Counted from the first letter of the stretch, positions 46,631 to 59,535 are shown. The stretch: DNA of 64,000 nt from Hyperoodon ampullatus (GCA_949752795.1 OX457056.1:91534942-91598941), one strand, 5' to 3'. Program-made: numbers and translations. The notes: generated by a model not told the origin, from the sequence alone.

Positions 46631-47239
46631 CAACCAGGCAGTGAGCCTTACACCTTACGTGCCTTCTATTGTTTGCTACTTCCTTTGTTATTTTGCGCTT
46701 TAAAATTAGGCTGAGTAAAAAAAAAAAAAAGGGTAAAAGTTTAGAAATGGCAGTAAAACCCTAAAATAACACTATTTACTGTGGTTGAAACATGTAAGGG
46801 AAATATATGACCATCACCATCTTCCTACATGTCCATGTCCAGGTTTTAGGAACTCTTGAGGGAAATAAGCCAACACTGTCATCTTTATGATTGAATCATC
46901 TCTCTGTGTCTCTCACAGTCATCTACACCAGCCATATATCTTTGGATAAACTAGAGGGCTGATTTTTTTCTGACAGATCTATATATTGCTCTTTAGGGAT
47001 ATGACTGGAGTAAATTCTCCTGTCATGTTTTTTAAACTCAACTACACTACTCCATGAGCTATTACTTTTTCTTTGTTTTTTTTTTTAAACGTGTTCTTTG
47101 TTTAAGATTTTGAAAACACAGAAAGTGTAAAAAGAAAACAATGATTCCCCAACTCTGCACCTAGAGATGACCACTATAAATATTTGAGCATATTTTCTTT
47201 ATATCTCTATGTTTACTTATTTGTTTCTTTTACCACCAC
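46631..47239. other. Unassigned sequence
   Basis: A run of A at 46717-46730, a T run at 47076-47086 and a possible old repeat at 47090-47220 similar in style to 9040-9160. Confidence 0.35.
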
Positions 47240-47440
47240 CAGCACAACAGCACTTATTAAAAGCTTGGCACTATTCTAAGCACTTTACCATATAAAGTAA
47301 AAACTCTTACGATCTTCATTTTACAGATGAGGAAACTGAGGCAGACAAAGGTTATATAATTTGCCCAAGGTCACAAGGGAAGTAAGTGGTGAGACTGGGA
47401 TTTGAACCAGAACACTGTGCTTAAGTACCCACACTCCAAG
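47240..47440 (-). mobile_element. MIR SINE relic
   Basis: 'gcactattctaagcacttt', 'ttttacagatgaggaaact' near 47320 and 'tttgcccaaggtcacaagg' near 47361 give a clear antisense MIR. Confidence 0.9.
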
Positions 47441-48256
47441 TCACAGAACAGAGTGATATGGCATCAGTTAAAAACAGGAACAGTGGAAGGAAAAACAAAG
47501 GTAAGGCCATAAAATGGAATCAGGAATTGACTAAAAATTCCAAACCATAAAAACCTTCTGGTTTTTATGCTTCTGGCATTCCACAAAGTTTGCTCTAAGT
47601 TTGTAAGCTTCTAATTCCAAAAAGGGGAGCGTTGTCCATTACAAAACCTTCGTGTTCATAAGATTAAAAACAGATCAAATTGTCAACAGAAATACTGCTA
47701 TTGTTGATATTATGACCAGGCAGAAGTAATCTTATAAATACTTGGCTATTGTGTAATGTAATTAATGATGCTATTTATTCTTTCATTTATTGTTTCATTA
47801 TTATTAAGCACCTACCCTGGTTCAGGCAGTTCTAGGTGTTAGGAATACAGTATTTAATAAGTTTCTGTGTTAGGGATCTTACATTCTAGTGAAAGAGACA
47901 GACAATAACCAAGTAAATAAGTTAAAAATATATCATTTCAAGTAGGGGGAGAGTGCCAGAGTGGAGAAGGGAAGGCCTACTTCAGGAACATCCCAACTGG
48001 GACAAAAGATGAATTTTGTGGTCTGTGTTTCATAGCATCCCTCAAAAAAGACCAAGTTGAATTCAGGAAAGGCAATTAACGTGGGAGAGTAGCACAATCT
48101 ATGGTGGTAGATTTTAGATTCTAAAGAAAAATAGATGGACTTCATATCCTGTAATCAATCATATGTAAATATAGTTTTAAAATGTTTTTCATCCAAGGAT
48201 TGGTAAGTATTGGGGAGTACAGTAGTGAGGTCTACTACCCTGGAGTTAAACATGGA
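47441..48256. other. Mostly unassigned; ancient repeat fragment at 47790-47930
   Basis: 'ttaggaatacagtatttaa' and 'cattctagtgaaagagaca' (47839-47905) belong to a common ancient mammalian repeat that also appears at 54830-55370; I do not name the family. Confidence 0.4.
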
Positions 48257-48446
48257 ATGGTGGTTCTCAAACTTGTGCTTACATCAGATTCCCCAAGAAG
48301 GCTTCTTAAAACCTAGATTATCAGCTCGCCCCAAGAGGTTATGCTTTAGAGGGCTTGGGGTGGGGTCCAATAATTTGCATTCCTAATAAGTTCCCATGTG
48401 CTGCTGCTTCTGTTACTTCAGAGATCACTCTCTGAGAACCACTGAT
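48257..48446 (+). mobile_element. MER5-like hAT-Charlie MITE with visible terminal inverted repeats
   Basis: 'tggtggttctcaaac' at the left and 'ctgagaaccactga' at the right (48431-48446) are inverted. The interior 'ggtggggtccaataatttg' near 48359 fits MER5A. Confidence 0.85.
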
Positions 48447-51194
48447 ATGGACCCATGGGTCTTAAGAGACAGTTTGGGTGGTGACCATGGTGGGGATTCC
48501 AGGAGTTGGGGTAAAATACTGAAGGTAGGGTTGAAATCCTCTTGGAAAAATGAAGTGGCCTAACCTTGCCCATCTTTTTAGAAGACCATCCCATTATTTA
48601 TTTAGAAGTGAGCTGAAGAGGTGCTTGTTCCCAAGGTTTTTTCCCTGGGGAAATTGTTTTCAAAGGGCTACAAAGCACAGGCAAATGGGTACTTGAAGGT
48701 CCAAGTTATATTCCATTAGTCTGGCCAAAACTGTTTTGGCCTGGAAAACTTTCAGGAAGGTGCAAATGAAACATCTATGATAAACATATATTTTATACTG
48801 GTAAAAATACATCACAGAGTCATAAAATTATATTTTATACTGATAAAAAAACCCTTTAAAAATATGAGACCTTTACAAATTAATCAAAGGCTCTTTGAAA
48901 ACATCATTTTAATAGATACATAACATTCCATCATGTGATTATATGTACCGTTTACTGAACCGTTTCTCTTTTGAAGATTTCCAGTGATTTTGCTCCTACA
49001 AAAAATCTTGGTATAATGAATACCTGTGCACATAGATCTTTGTTTACATTTCTAATTACTCTAGATTACTCAAAGTGGAACTGCTGAGTCAAAATGAACA
49101 TTTCTATATGTGCTTGAAATATATTTCCACTTGTTTCTAACCAAGTGCTATTTAAATGTGAACAGTGTTGCAACGACAGCGTGATTTTGACTTTTTCTTC
49201 TTTGCCATTTGAATGAAACTAAGCCTTTGTGTTCTCAAAATAATAAGCATGTGACTCATCTAGGAGGAAACAAAATTTCACATCAAAATATCTGGAAAGA
49301 AAATATATGAAAGTCTCTTTGAAGAGGCAGTAAATGGAAAACTGCCACACAGTACACAGCAAACATTCCTAAACCCCATCTTTAAACATCTCTCTCTCCC
49401 CGGAGTTGCATCTTTACAGCAGCTGCTCTCCCTGACAGTCTCTAATCTTTGTCTTTCTCTCCAGCCTCAGCTGATCTCTCTCACCTTCCAGACTCAGGTC
49501 CATGCCCCTCTCATGTTAATAAATGTAAGCTCTTCAGTTTTTTAAATGTCCAGCCATAGCCTTAAACAGTGAAATTAAGGCCCAGAAATGGATTGAGCAA
49601 AGAATTTTCTTTAAGAGACCTTGGAGGGAAGCCCTGTGAACATTGCAGGAATGCACTGCAGGTTAGCTTTGGCCAAAAGTTGCCCCTTAACTTAGACATG
49701 GGTCCCCACTGTTGGAAGGCTGAATAGCCAAATGCCTCTTCAGTATCATTTTTGGCCTTCCTGAACCTGGGTGGTCTCAATGATTGCATGATTGGATAAG
49801 TTCCAATCACATCTATCGTATCTAATCATTGTAACAAAGTCTATAATGTGAACAAAACAAATTTATTAACATTTGAATACTCACTTTTAAATGTAGGTAA
49901 GCACTGTTGATGTAACTTGGATGAAAAATCTCTTTATGTGTTTTATATGTTGAAATTCTATTATTTCTTTGAAGTAGGTGTACACTTACTAATTTCAAGA
50001 ATGTAATATTATATTACTAATTATTGTAGAAGTTGTTAATTTTACATACAAAAACAAAAAGAATGTTTGAACAGTTAAATAGGTAAATTGATTCATTGTA
50101 TGAACATTAAGAGAATGTATTAACTAGACAACTTTAGGAAGAAGTTTATATCCTTTTCTAGCCAACAAGTGCTTATAAAAATTAAAACAATAACACAAGG
50201 CTGAATAATAAAGCTCGATTTTATTCATAATTAGAATCTTTGTGGAATCATTTGGTGTATTAGCATTCCTAATATTAAACAAAATAATCTTAAAGAAATT
50301 ATTTAATTTTGAGTGATTTAACCCCCATTTAGGTTATTTCTTTGAAGACAAAGACTGTTTAAGAGTTTTGGTGAATGAATTAAAAGCAGAATGCCAACTT
50401 TTTCATCTCAAAATTATGTAAGGAGGAAAATCTTCATAATCATGTACAGCAGCATTTATGAAAAATTACCATTGATCCAGATGTAAGAAAAAATATACAC
50501 TATGAGGAACATAAGACAGTACTAGAGAAAAATGAAGTATCTAAAAACCTTCTTCCTCTTTTTCTGCTATCAGTTTAAAGTCAGTGGCTATTCAGTGCAG
50601 CAAATACGAAGGCAAGTAACCCCAGGAGCAATCTAGCAACTGGCAAAGCTCAGAAACTATTCCTCTAAATCTTAATGGTAAATTTGTACAATTTAGCTAA
50701 TAAAAGGTTAAATAATAAAGGTTTGATAATAATTATTATTATTTAGATTTATTGTGGTTATCCCAGAAGTATGTTCTCTGATTAGGATAATTTGGCTTTA
50801 GGTGAATTTTGCTTTTTTTTTTTCATCCACACATTTGTAATTCAGTCAAAATGTGTATTTGCCACATCTATAATTTACTTTAATATTTCTAATCCTGTCA
50901 AAGCTCATTAGCAGAAACTGCTGTTGACTGCAGCAGCAGGAGATTGGGCCAAAACTTCCTTATTAAAACACTCCCATCTGGACGTGAGTCTTTCAGCTTT
51001 CCTCAGTGAGGCCTTCAACTGGCAAAAGCAGAGATTTGCTATGATCAGGAAAGTTTTCTTGTCTCGAACATTCTCTTCCAAATCTTCAGGTACCTGACAT
51101 ATTGTTTCTAATTTGGAATGGTATTTTCTTACTAGACCCCAAGAGGATTCAAATCCCTATTTTCTGCTAAAAAATGCCTACTGATGTTCACAAT
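48447..51194. other. Long unassigned AT-rich stretch
   Basis: 2.7 kb without a recognised repeat or gene. 49830-50760 is especially AT-rich. Together with 17601-21484 this is one of the two longest clean stretches. Confidence 0.5.
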
Positions 51195-51320
51195 GGCAAG
51201 AAATCTTAGAGGACATTGTATCCAAATCCTCACTTTGCAGATGAAGAAACAGGCTTGAGGAGATGAAAGAACTTGTCCAAGGTCCAGCAGCTAACTAGGG
51301 AAGAACTGTCATGGGATCCA
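51195..51320 (-). mobile_element. MIR-type SINE relic
   Basis: 'cactttgcagatgaagaaa' and 'ttgtccaaggtccagcagc' near 51273 are antisense MIR blocks. Confidence 0.65.
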
Positions 51321-52144
51321 GCCTCCCAAAATGCAACCCTGCACTCGGTCCAGAGAAGCAAGTTGTCACCTTTCAATCTATCTTTTTTCTCTTTCTTAGT
51401 GCCATGCTCCTAACCAGAGTTAAGAAACATCTTCCTATAGTAAACCCCTGTTTAGAACAGTGTGCCGGGTTTTGTTGTTGTTGTTTTTTTAATGATGTTG
51501 CTTTAAATAGACTACTTTCTCTAAATAAGTCATATTCCTTCGGAATAATCCTCCAAAAAAAAAGAAACATCTTCCTTTTTCTTCTCTAATCAGTCATATT
51601 TCAGCTTTCAAGCACTGATGGGACAGAGCCTCTTTGATCTCTTTCTAAGTATTTCCTGAGTATTTCAACCTGCTGCCTCATGGGTTTAATGAGGATCTCA
51701 GATGATCCATTGATGTTTCTGGCTCAATGAGCCATTCATTATTATAGTGATTATTACAAAATGCATTTTGGCAAGCTCTCCTTCCCCTTAATTTTGAAAC
51801 CCATGTGTATTTGACAGGAAATCTAGCCCATGTGTTTTTGACTCATTTGCACCCAGGTCATTAGAATGTGGTTGGTCAGAGCTAACTGGACTCTAAGTAG
51901 TGCTCTGGGCCTTTTCATAACACGTTGATGATCTTAGCTTCTGTAAGACGTCATCAGCCAGATTGTATGCAGCTAGCGTTCCAACTCCAGCTCTTCGAAG
52001 TTGACTCTGACATACTCCCAGGCACTTTTTCTTAATTAACTCCATATTTGTGATATTTTCTTTGGATGACTGTGAGACTGAGACAAGCTTGAGCACACTA
52101 TCCTCCTTCTAGAAACTTGTAGAAATAGTAATATAAATAATAAT
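51321..52144. other. Unassigned sequence
   Basis: (GTT)n at 51473-51485 and an A run at 51555-51564. No gene is seen. Confidence 0.4.
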
Positions 52145-52345
52145 ACCGAACGTTTATTGAGCATTTACTATGTACCAGGTGCAGTTTTAGGCATGCTACC
52201 TGTATTCAGTTCTCACAATAACCCAGTGACATGGGTAGGATTATTATTTCCATTTTAAAGACTGGAAAAATAGAAGTCCCAGGTCACAGCTAATAGGCAC
52301 TGAAGCCACAGATCCGATCCAGTCAGTCTAGCTCCAGAGCCAGAG
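52145..52345 (-). mobile_element. MIR SINE relic
   Basis: 'gtttattgagcatttacta' at 52153, 'cacaataacccagtgacat' near 52215 and 'agtcccaggtcacagctaa' near 52274. Confidence 0.9.
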
Positions 52346-53299
52346 CTTTTGAAAACTGTGTAGCCATTGTGTGAAACTGACTCTGTGTCCATGAGAAACT
52401 GTATTTCCTTATACTGGATTTGAGATGCTTCAGTGAATAGGCCTGCCAACATTAGCTTTCTTAGATGGCTATCTCAATAACTCAGATATGTTAAAATTTG
52501 CAATCACTCTGGCTACTGTAAATGCCCGCATGGATTCCTTTGGCCAAAAAAAGAGCAACTGAAATTGGACCCATCTTCTTGGGTGGATATCTTGCTGTGC
52601 CACTTGATCCCAGAGGATATCTGAAGACTATACACAATTCAAGGTGAGAAAGGCTGCTCTTGTCTGGAGACTTGACGATATGCTATTGTCAGGGCCACAA
52701 GACCCAGGCAGAACCAGTACCGTGCACCTAGGAACTACTATGGGCACAGTGAATTGAACATTGAAAACCAGAGACGTCATTGGAAGACAACAGGATAAAC
52801 AAGGTTGTACCTTTACAGGAAATTGGGGAGGAGGGCCAGCTTACCTCAAGCTAGGACAAAGTCCTATCCTCATAGCTCTGCCCATACTCATCTGCACCTT
52901 AAATTGCTTGTGGAAATCTGGGACAGGGAGACAGTTATATTTGTCATGCATTAGCTCAGCCACATCTGTGTCCTTTCTCTGAATATCAGTCAAATCGAAA
53001 CATGTTTGGGAAGAGAGACCAGAGAAGCCACTATCCTTGAACCACAGAGGACCAGTTATGGGTTCTTGAGGCTGTCCTGATTCTTTGGTTTACTCTTTGC
53101 TCACATTTTAGCCACACAACCGTAGGCCCCAAAGACATAGTCAACCTCATAATTAAAAGTGATACAGAAATATTTTATTTGGTCTCCTGATCAAAGACTT
53201 AGGATCTATGTACCCTTCTTGGATAATCTCAGCAGGTCATCTGCCATCTCTATTCTTCCTCCCAAGTCTGAGCCTGTAGCCCACATCTCTTTGCTGTGT
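52346..53299. other. Unassigned sequence
   Basis: No recognised feature. Confidence 0.4.
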
Positions 53300-53822
53300 T
53301 TAGGAACTGCCCATCCATTTGCCCACTGCACACCTCTATTTGGAGGTCCCATAGGATCACACACTCAGTGTCTACAATTGAACTTATCCACCCTTCTTCC
53401 CAGCTCCCACAACAGGCTCCTTCCCTTGTATTTCTATCTCATAAATGACTCTAAGTTTCCTTTCCTTCCTCACCTCCTTTACATGCAATCTATCCAGTTT
53501 TGTCATCTACCTGTTTACACTGTGTTAAATCAGCACACCTGCTCTAACTGCCCTTCTCCTTCCATAACTGTCCACTGCAACCCCTTCCATCAGGCTGCAA
53601 ATATCTCACTGGCATTGCCATCACCTTGCTCTGCCTCCAATCCATTCTCTACACTCTGTGCACGTATGACGGTCTCTTCACTGGCTCTCTATTGCCCTTG
53701 GGGATAAAATCTTAACTCTTACTGATCTGTCTTTTTCTCTAGACTGTGAGTTCTTTGAGAGAAGGGATGTAGTCCAATTCATCATTAAATATTCATTGAA
53801 TCATATTGGTTGAGTGAATGAA
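53300..53822 (+). mobile_element. L2 LINE 3' region
   Basis: 'ccctcctttac'-type pyrimidine-rich sequence leads to 'ctctattgcccttggggat' near 53687, 'actgtgagttctttgagag' near 53743 and the end 'ggttgagtgaatgaaag'. An open frame at 53159-53707 spans this non-coding L2 sequence by chance. Confidence 0.6.
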
Positions 53823-54009
53823 AGTGCCTACACTGGTTCTATTCAATGGCAAAGCAAGTCTCCTTTTTCTTCTAAAGGTTGAGGGAGGGGGTCGAGGGGG
53901 AGGGCAGTCAGGGATGATGATCTCTGTCTCTCTTGACTCAAGTGTTTCAAAGGGAAAGAAGGAGAGTAACACTCAGCTTCCTATGTTCTGGTCATGTGCC
54001 ACTAGATAT
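53823..54009. other. Unassigned sequence
   Basis: A G-rich patch lies at 53879-53911. No gene is seen. Confidence 0.4.
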
Positions 54010-54190
54010 TTTAAAGGGATAAGCTCACTGTATCCCAGCAGACACCCTGTGAATATTACTGTCTTCATTTTTGAGATGATAAACTAAGGTCCAGTAAAGA
54101 CTATGCCCAAGCTCACAAATTTAGTAATTAACCAAGCTTAGTAATTGACCAAGCCATTCAAACCTTAATCTGACTAACTCCAAAGCTGGG
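54010..54190 (-). mobile_element. MIR SINE relic
   Basis: 'atattactgtcttcatttt', 'gataaactaaggtccagta' near 54078 and 'ctatgcccaagctcacaaa' near 54101. Confidence 0.65.
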
Positions 54191-54829
54191 CCTTCTTATG
54201 TCCATCAACCATATAAAATTCATTCTAAAACTAAGTCCGATAATCTAGTACATGAACCACATCTGATCCAGGCATCCTGCCCACCCTCCCTCAAATGTCC
54301 TTTGCCAATATGCTCACTCAGTCCTCTATTCCACCCATCACAGCCTCCCAACCACAGTCCACAGGCTCCAGCAGAGCTCAGAGTTTGCCAGTCTGACTTA
54401 GAGTTAAGGAGTATCTTATGGAACTTTCCAATAATCCAATAATCCAATAATATCCCCTTTGTTTTCCTGGATCAGATAGGGAGTTTTAATTGAAATTAAA
54501 ATCTTATCTGTAACTGCTTAGTTAGAAGACATATTTTCCTCTTTCACAGGTTCTGATTCTTGGGAAAAATTTAGAGAAGCTAAGTAAAAATAAGCAGGGT
54601 GCAAAGAGGGAAGTGGATTTCCTGGCATCAGAGTCTGAAGCTTTCAGAACTTTGGATTCAGGTGCTGAGACGAATGGGGCAACTTGAGCATTGTGAGATT
54701 GAACACAATTCCTTGAGGAGCACAAGTCTGTGAATGAGGGAGAGAATAACGGTGGGGTCATATGTTCAGAGAAAACCAGTGTAAGATGGGAGCTATTGTC
54801 CAATGCAATTCACTTTAAAATTCGACCAC
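54191..54829. other. Unassigned sequence
   Basis: 'aataatcc' is repeated at 54430-54450. No gene is seen. Confidence 0.4.
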
Positions 54830-55370
54830 ATTGCTAAGCACTTACTGTGTAACCAGCACTGAATGTAAAAATAAATAAGACACAGTTCCTGCTGGTGAGC
54901 TCACAGTCCAGTTAAGGAGACAGACATGAAAACAAATAAGTAACAATTTGTTTTGATAATTATGCTAAGTACCTGCATGGCACAGGAGAGAAAGCAATGG
55001 GGTTGTTTTTGAAGTATAGTTGATTTATAGTATCATGTTAGTTTCAGGTATACCGCACAGCAATTCAGTTATACATACACGTGTATGTACATTCCTTTTC
55101 AGATTCTTTTCCCTTATAGGTTATTACAAAATATTAAGTATAGCTCCCTGTGTTATACAGTAGGTCCTTGTTGGTAATGAATTTGTTTTGAGAATCCTAA
55201 GGAATTTAGAGTTTAGGATTCGCAGAAGAGGTGACATCTAAGTGGAGCTGTGAGGGACAAATAGGAGTTCATCAGACTGATAGGTGCATAAAAGTGCTTT
55301 AGGCAGAGGGAAAAACACATGCAAAGTCATAGAAGCCAGAATGAACAAACAAACAAACACACAAACAAAA
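54830..55370. repeat. Ancient interspersed repeat, unnamed, split by an L1 piece
   Basis: 'gctaagcacttactgtgta' and 'gttaaggagacagacatga' (54833-54930) continue after the L1 insertion as 'gaagaggtgacatctaagt' and 'aggcagagggaaaaacaca' (55226-55320). This order matches a very common old mammalian repeat. Confidence 0.45.
55003..55185 (-). mobile_element. L1 LINE 3'-end fragment
   Basis: 'gaagtatagttgatttata', 'agcaattcagttatacata' near 55058 and 'ttatacagtaggtccttgt' near 55153 are antisense L1 3' UTR, equivalent to 14469-14690. 'ttgttttga'-type repeats at each end may be the target duplication. Confidence 0.8.
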
Positions 55371-56274
55371 GCCCATGAGGTGTGCAGGGTCTGGCGAGGG
55401 CTGCTTAAAGACTATGTGAATGTGCATATAGGGTGAGTGTACATCTGTGAAGAATCAGCGTCTTCTTCCATCTTCTAATGACAGATGTGTAGGGTTAATT
55501 ACCAGCAATGCCCTCCCTTTTGCATTTTTGGTATATTTCCTAAAGAATGAGTCAAGTCTAACTAACTGTGTGTGTATGAATATATATCGAGGAAAGAATA
55601 ACACAGGAGGGAGAGGGCCTTGTAAATGTCACAGCACTGTTCATTTTTACATGATATATGAAATAATATAAATTCACTGCTCTCACAAATTTAGAGAGGA
55701 ATCAGTTTTAGGGCCTGTTTACAAGGGCTGTTGGACTTTGTGAACAAAGCATTCTCATATGCTCTGGGGGCTTTTTGATAATTGCATTATTAGGCTCTTA
55801 TGGAATGGATTTGGTGGTCTAAGTCCTTGGTGGGTTGGGATATGCAAGAGAACTTCGAAACCAACTTGTGTGATTTGCCTGGGATGTCAGTCTGCACTGT
55901 CTGTGGTAGCCCCTGGAGAAAGTTGGCATTGTCCTGCTGCATATTTCATTTCTAACAAGCTAGTTCTCCTGCATGAGGCTTTCTATGAGCCCCAAGATAA
56001 TATGGAGATGCCAGTGGATTCTGCTCAATTTTGCCAGCTTTTCCTGAGCTTAAAAGTATGCCAAACTCAACATCGGCTGCTGCTTTTAGGAGGTCAGCTC
56101 TTTGTGTGATGATAAATTCCCTGAGTTGGAGTTCAGAGGACTGAAATCTTTTCCCAGTTTTGCAAATATGAACTAGTGAGTTGGACACACAGAATTTTGC
56201 TTGTTAGTGTCCTGTTAGAACATATCTGTGTTTGTAGCAGAAATTGAGAACTGCCACCTATTCTCCCCTCTTTC
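55371..56274. other. Unassigned sequence
   Basis: The open frame at 55759-56109 has no recognisable domain and no repeat support. Confidence 0.4.
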
Positions 56275-56690
56275 CTTGGAATTACCACCTTGAAGACTGT
56301 ACTCCCAGTTCCCTTCAGTCCAGAGCAGCCAGTGAGATATAAGCAAAAGTTGTCAGGTGGGGCTTTAAGAGTTGATAAAACCACCATTTCCCACATTTCT
56401 CCATTCTTCGTATTTCCTGCTTGGAATCATAACCTGATGGTTGGCGCTCCAGCAGCCATCTTGGATGATGAAGCAAGCTTGATGATGGAAACCATGCACT
56501 AAAGACAGAGGAGAAAAAAGAAAGAGCCTGCATCCCTGATGACATTGAAAGCCTGCATTCCAGCCATGGACTGCCTACTTCTGCACTTCATATTATACAG
56601 AAGAAAAGTTTAACTCCCTAAATCTTGTTTAAGGCTCTGTTATTTGGGTTTTCTATTATACGCAGTTGAAAACAATTCCTAATGGGAAAC
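56275..56690 (+). repeat. Unnamed ancient repeat, family member 2
   Basis: 'gcagccatcttggatga' at 56453, 'ccatggactgcctacttct' near 56564, 'atcttgtttaaggctctgt' near 56621 and 'ttatttgggttttctatta' parallel the copy at 15640-16085. Confidence 0.55.
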
Positions 56691-56774
56691 AGTTTAGTAT
56701 TCTCTTCTACCACATATGTTTCCTTCAAACAGCAGGGAACACAGCTGCCAGCAATTCCGGAGAAAATAGACAAT

Positions 56775-57040
56775 AATTGTTCAGAGCTTGGGTTCAGGAA
56801 TCAGACTGCCTCAGGCAGCAATCCTGGCTCTACTGCTTACAAGGTCATGACCTTGAGCAAATTCCTTAACTATCTTGTGCCTCAGTTTCCTCTTTTTATA
56901 ATAAGGACAAAAACAGTACTCACCTTTATCGGGTGATTGTGAAGATCAAGCTAAAAGAGATAACCCATGTAGAGTGTTTTGAGTATGTCCAGCATCTAAT
57001 AATCACTCAGCACATATTAGTTATTATTATTGTTTCTTTA
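56775..57040 (+). mobile_element. MIR SINE, nearly full length
   Basis: 'atcagactgcctcaggcag', 'atcctggctctactgctta' near 56821, 'catgaccttgagcaaattc' near 56846 and 'gtgcctcagtttcctcttt' near 56877. Confidence 0.9.
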
Positions 57041-57710
57041 AGTGTTTGTTTTATTTTAGCTCTTTGAACCTAGAAGACACCAGCAGAGAACTCCCAGGGA
57101 AGGGCTGGGGTTGTTCCAGCTTGGGTGAAGGTCCATGTGGCCAGCACGATGGGACACTAGGATTGGCCTAGCCTGGGTCACCCACCTTGGTGGCAGTATT
57201 GGCAGGAGAGGGGGTCAATCGAGTATGGTATCAGAAAGGCGCAAGGAGCTGAGTGCTGGTAAACAAACACCAAAGCTTCCATATGCCCCTAATTTGCCTC
57301 TTGAGGATATTGAGAGAATACCTGTTTGCCAAAATGCTTGAAATTTTTTTGTGTCAATGATATACAGAGTTGCTATCATCAGCATTCTCATCAGTCTGCA
57401 AGGCCTTTTTTCTTTCCTATCAGACTTTCACCAAATTTAGATCTCACCTTTCTTTCAGTGCTGGGGCAGCTCCTGAAAGGCCCTGAAAAGCTAAAACCCT
57501 GGACCCGCCCCTCCCCTCCCACCACTACACTGGTGATAAAAACAACATGTGATACAGAGACAAGACAGCAACATCCATCACCGAGCCAGTCACTTGCAGG
57601 GGGAAAAAAGCATCTACTGCCAGCAAAGGGTCTATGGAAGAAACACAAAACAATCCTGAAATCAAACAGATGCCTGATGTAAGGTATTATGCTGTAAAAT
57701 TTCCCAGCTC
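57041..57710. other. Unassigned sequence
   Basis: No recognised feature before the TG tract. Confidence 0.4.
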
Positions 57711-57733
57711 TGTGTGTGTGTGTATGTGTGTGT
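57711..57733. repeat. (TG)n microsatellite, left of LTR
   Basis: TG tract with one TA interruption. Confidence 0.9.
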
Positions 57734-57764
57734 ATATTAATCATGTCTTCCTATTTTCCGTATT

Positions 57765-58275
57765 CTGATGATTTGACATCTTGGGGCCTTGCTGGCCCTG
57801 GAGGGATTGCCCTTCCCGGGTTAGCTAATTCCTAGAGATAACACCCACTTTCCCAGGGGTGTGCCTTTCAAATGCAAACCAATCATTGCAAAGTCCACCC
57901 TCTACCCCAACCACCTTCTCTACTGGATTCTCACACTCTGGGCCACTATTTACCCTCCCTGATCACTCCAAGGCCAGATACCAGACAACCAGGGACAGCC
58001 CCTATGCCCCAGAACTCGCTGAAGTTATTCAAACTAGCCTAAGCCTGCTTACCCTTCCCACAAAAACCACAATAAAGGCTCTGGCCCACGTTTTCCCCTC
58101 ACTCCTTCTGCCTCCTCACCAACCCTGGTGCTTCCCTGGGTGGCCCTGTGTGGTGTCTCATGCCTCCTGTTTCTAGGAATCTGTGCATATAAGAAACTTC
58201 TTCCTTCATGACCGTCATTTTCATGTTGTCATGTCTTACCGTACCTGATTAAAATAAATTCTGGGTACCCTTTAA
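57765..58275 (+). mobile_element. ERV1-like solo LTR
   Basis: 'cttgctggccctggaggga', 'gggttagctaattcctaga' near 57817, a CCAAT-like 'aaccaatcatt' near 57877, 'aataaaggctctggcccac' near 58070, 'gttgtcatgtcttaccgta' near 58225 and a terminal 'aaaataaattctgggtacc' are arranged like gammaretrovirus-type (ERV1) LTRs. No retroviral genes adjoin it. Family and exact ends are uncertain. Confidence 0.55.
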
Positions 58276-58280
58276 AAAAT

Positions 58281-58284
58281 GTGT

Positions 58285-58318
<34 letters not shown>
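58281..58318. repeat. (TG)n microsatellite, right of LTR
   Basis: GT tract of about 19 units with one TA. Confidence 0.95.
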
Positions 58319-58320
<2 letters not shown>

Positions 58321-58357
58321 GCACACACTAGTCTGCAATGTTTAAGAGATAGGGACA

Positions 58358-58589
58358 CAGACTGACTTTTTTTTTTTTTTTTTTTTTTGCAGTACGCGGG
58401 CCTCTCACTGTTGTGGCCTCTCCCGTTGCAGAGCACAGGCTCCGGACGCGCAGGCCCAGTGGCCGTGGCTCACGGGCCCAGTCGCTCCGCGGCATGCGGG
58501 ATCTTCCCGGACCGGGGCATGAACCTGTGTCCCCTGCATCGGCATGCGGACTCTCAACCACTGCGCCACCAGGGAAGCCCCAGACTGAC
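58358..58589 (-). mobile_element. CHR SINE (short type) with 9-bp target duplication
   Basis: 'cagactgac' at 58358-58366 and 58581-58589. T tail 58367-58388, body 58389-58580. High similarity to other short copies. Confidence 0.95.
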
Positions 58590-59459
58590 ATTTTTTATCT
58601 CTAATTTTCTCACAGACTTGCATAACGGACACCAGGCTTTCCTGATGCTTATGGCCCTGTTTTCCAGGTGTTTATCAGCCCTTACTCCGGGGCCTGGACG
58701 TTACTTCTCCAAGAACTATCTCTCAAATAAATCATGACATTGGCCTCTCATTTTATTTTATCAGATTAACTCTCCTGGGATATATTTTGTGTCCAAAGGA
58801 GATAATATTGAAAGTGCTCAGTAAGTCAATTTTGTTGTTATATCTTAACACCTGAAAAGTTTCTGAGTCTATGGCTCTTTCTGGTGATTTTAGCATCTTA
58901 AAAGAGAACTCTACCAGGCGTGTCTGAAAGTGCAAGCTGAGGGTTATGACCAGCGGTTAAAGATGAGGAGGTTGGCAGAGGGATGGCACTTCTGGGGAAA
59001 TATGAAGCTAAGCTTTCATCAAATCCAAAAGACTCTGGCACTGGTTTTGTTTCAAGTACATGACTGAAGGAGAAATGTTTGAAATGAGACACTGTTTACC
59101 CTTTAAAGAAAAAAAATAATGATACAATTTATATAAGTGCTCGTGTCTCCAAGCTCTTTTCTCCGTCCTCACAGACCCACCAGGTTTTTGATGACACAAA
59201 TGTCCCCATCACTGTTACCAGAAGTTCTGGGAGAATAGGGTTGGCTCTAGTAAGGCTCTCCTGAGATGAAATTGTCTCCCAGGTTTCTGGGAGGCCTGAC
59301 TCCATGATCATATCACCCATATGGTTCTATGGTGAAATTTTTCACATGATGGTTGGAGGCAAAGGTCAAAGTTCAACATAGCTGAAGTGCTGAAAGAACA
59401 AGGAAGCTGTCATTTCCTTCTGCCATAGCCACAGCTTAGAGCTCTAGATCTAACTAGAT
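58590..59459. other. Unassigned sequence
   Basis: No recognised feature. Confidence 0.4.
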
Positions 59460-59535
59460 TTCCACTGAATCAGAAACATCTGGACTTTAACCAGCATGTG
59501 ATTCTCATGCACATTGAAGTTTGAGAACCACTGCA
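59460..59535 (+). mobile_element. MER5-like MITE, right end only
   Basis: 'tgtgattctcatgcacatt' and the terminal 'gtttgagaaccactgcact'. Confidence 0.75.

Noticed and set aside
53159..53707. 182-codon open frame
   Set aside because: Low-complexity Ser/Pro/Leu-rich translation over sequence that matches the non-coding L2 3' region; no domain.
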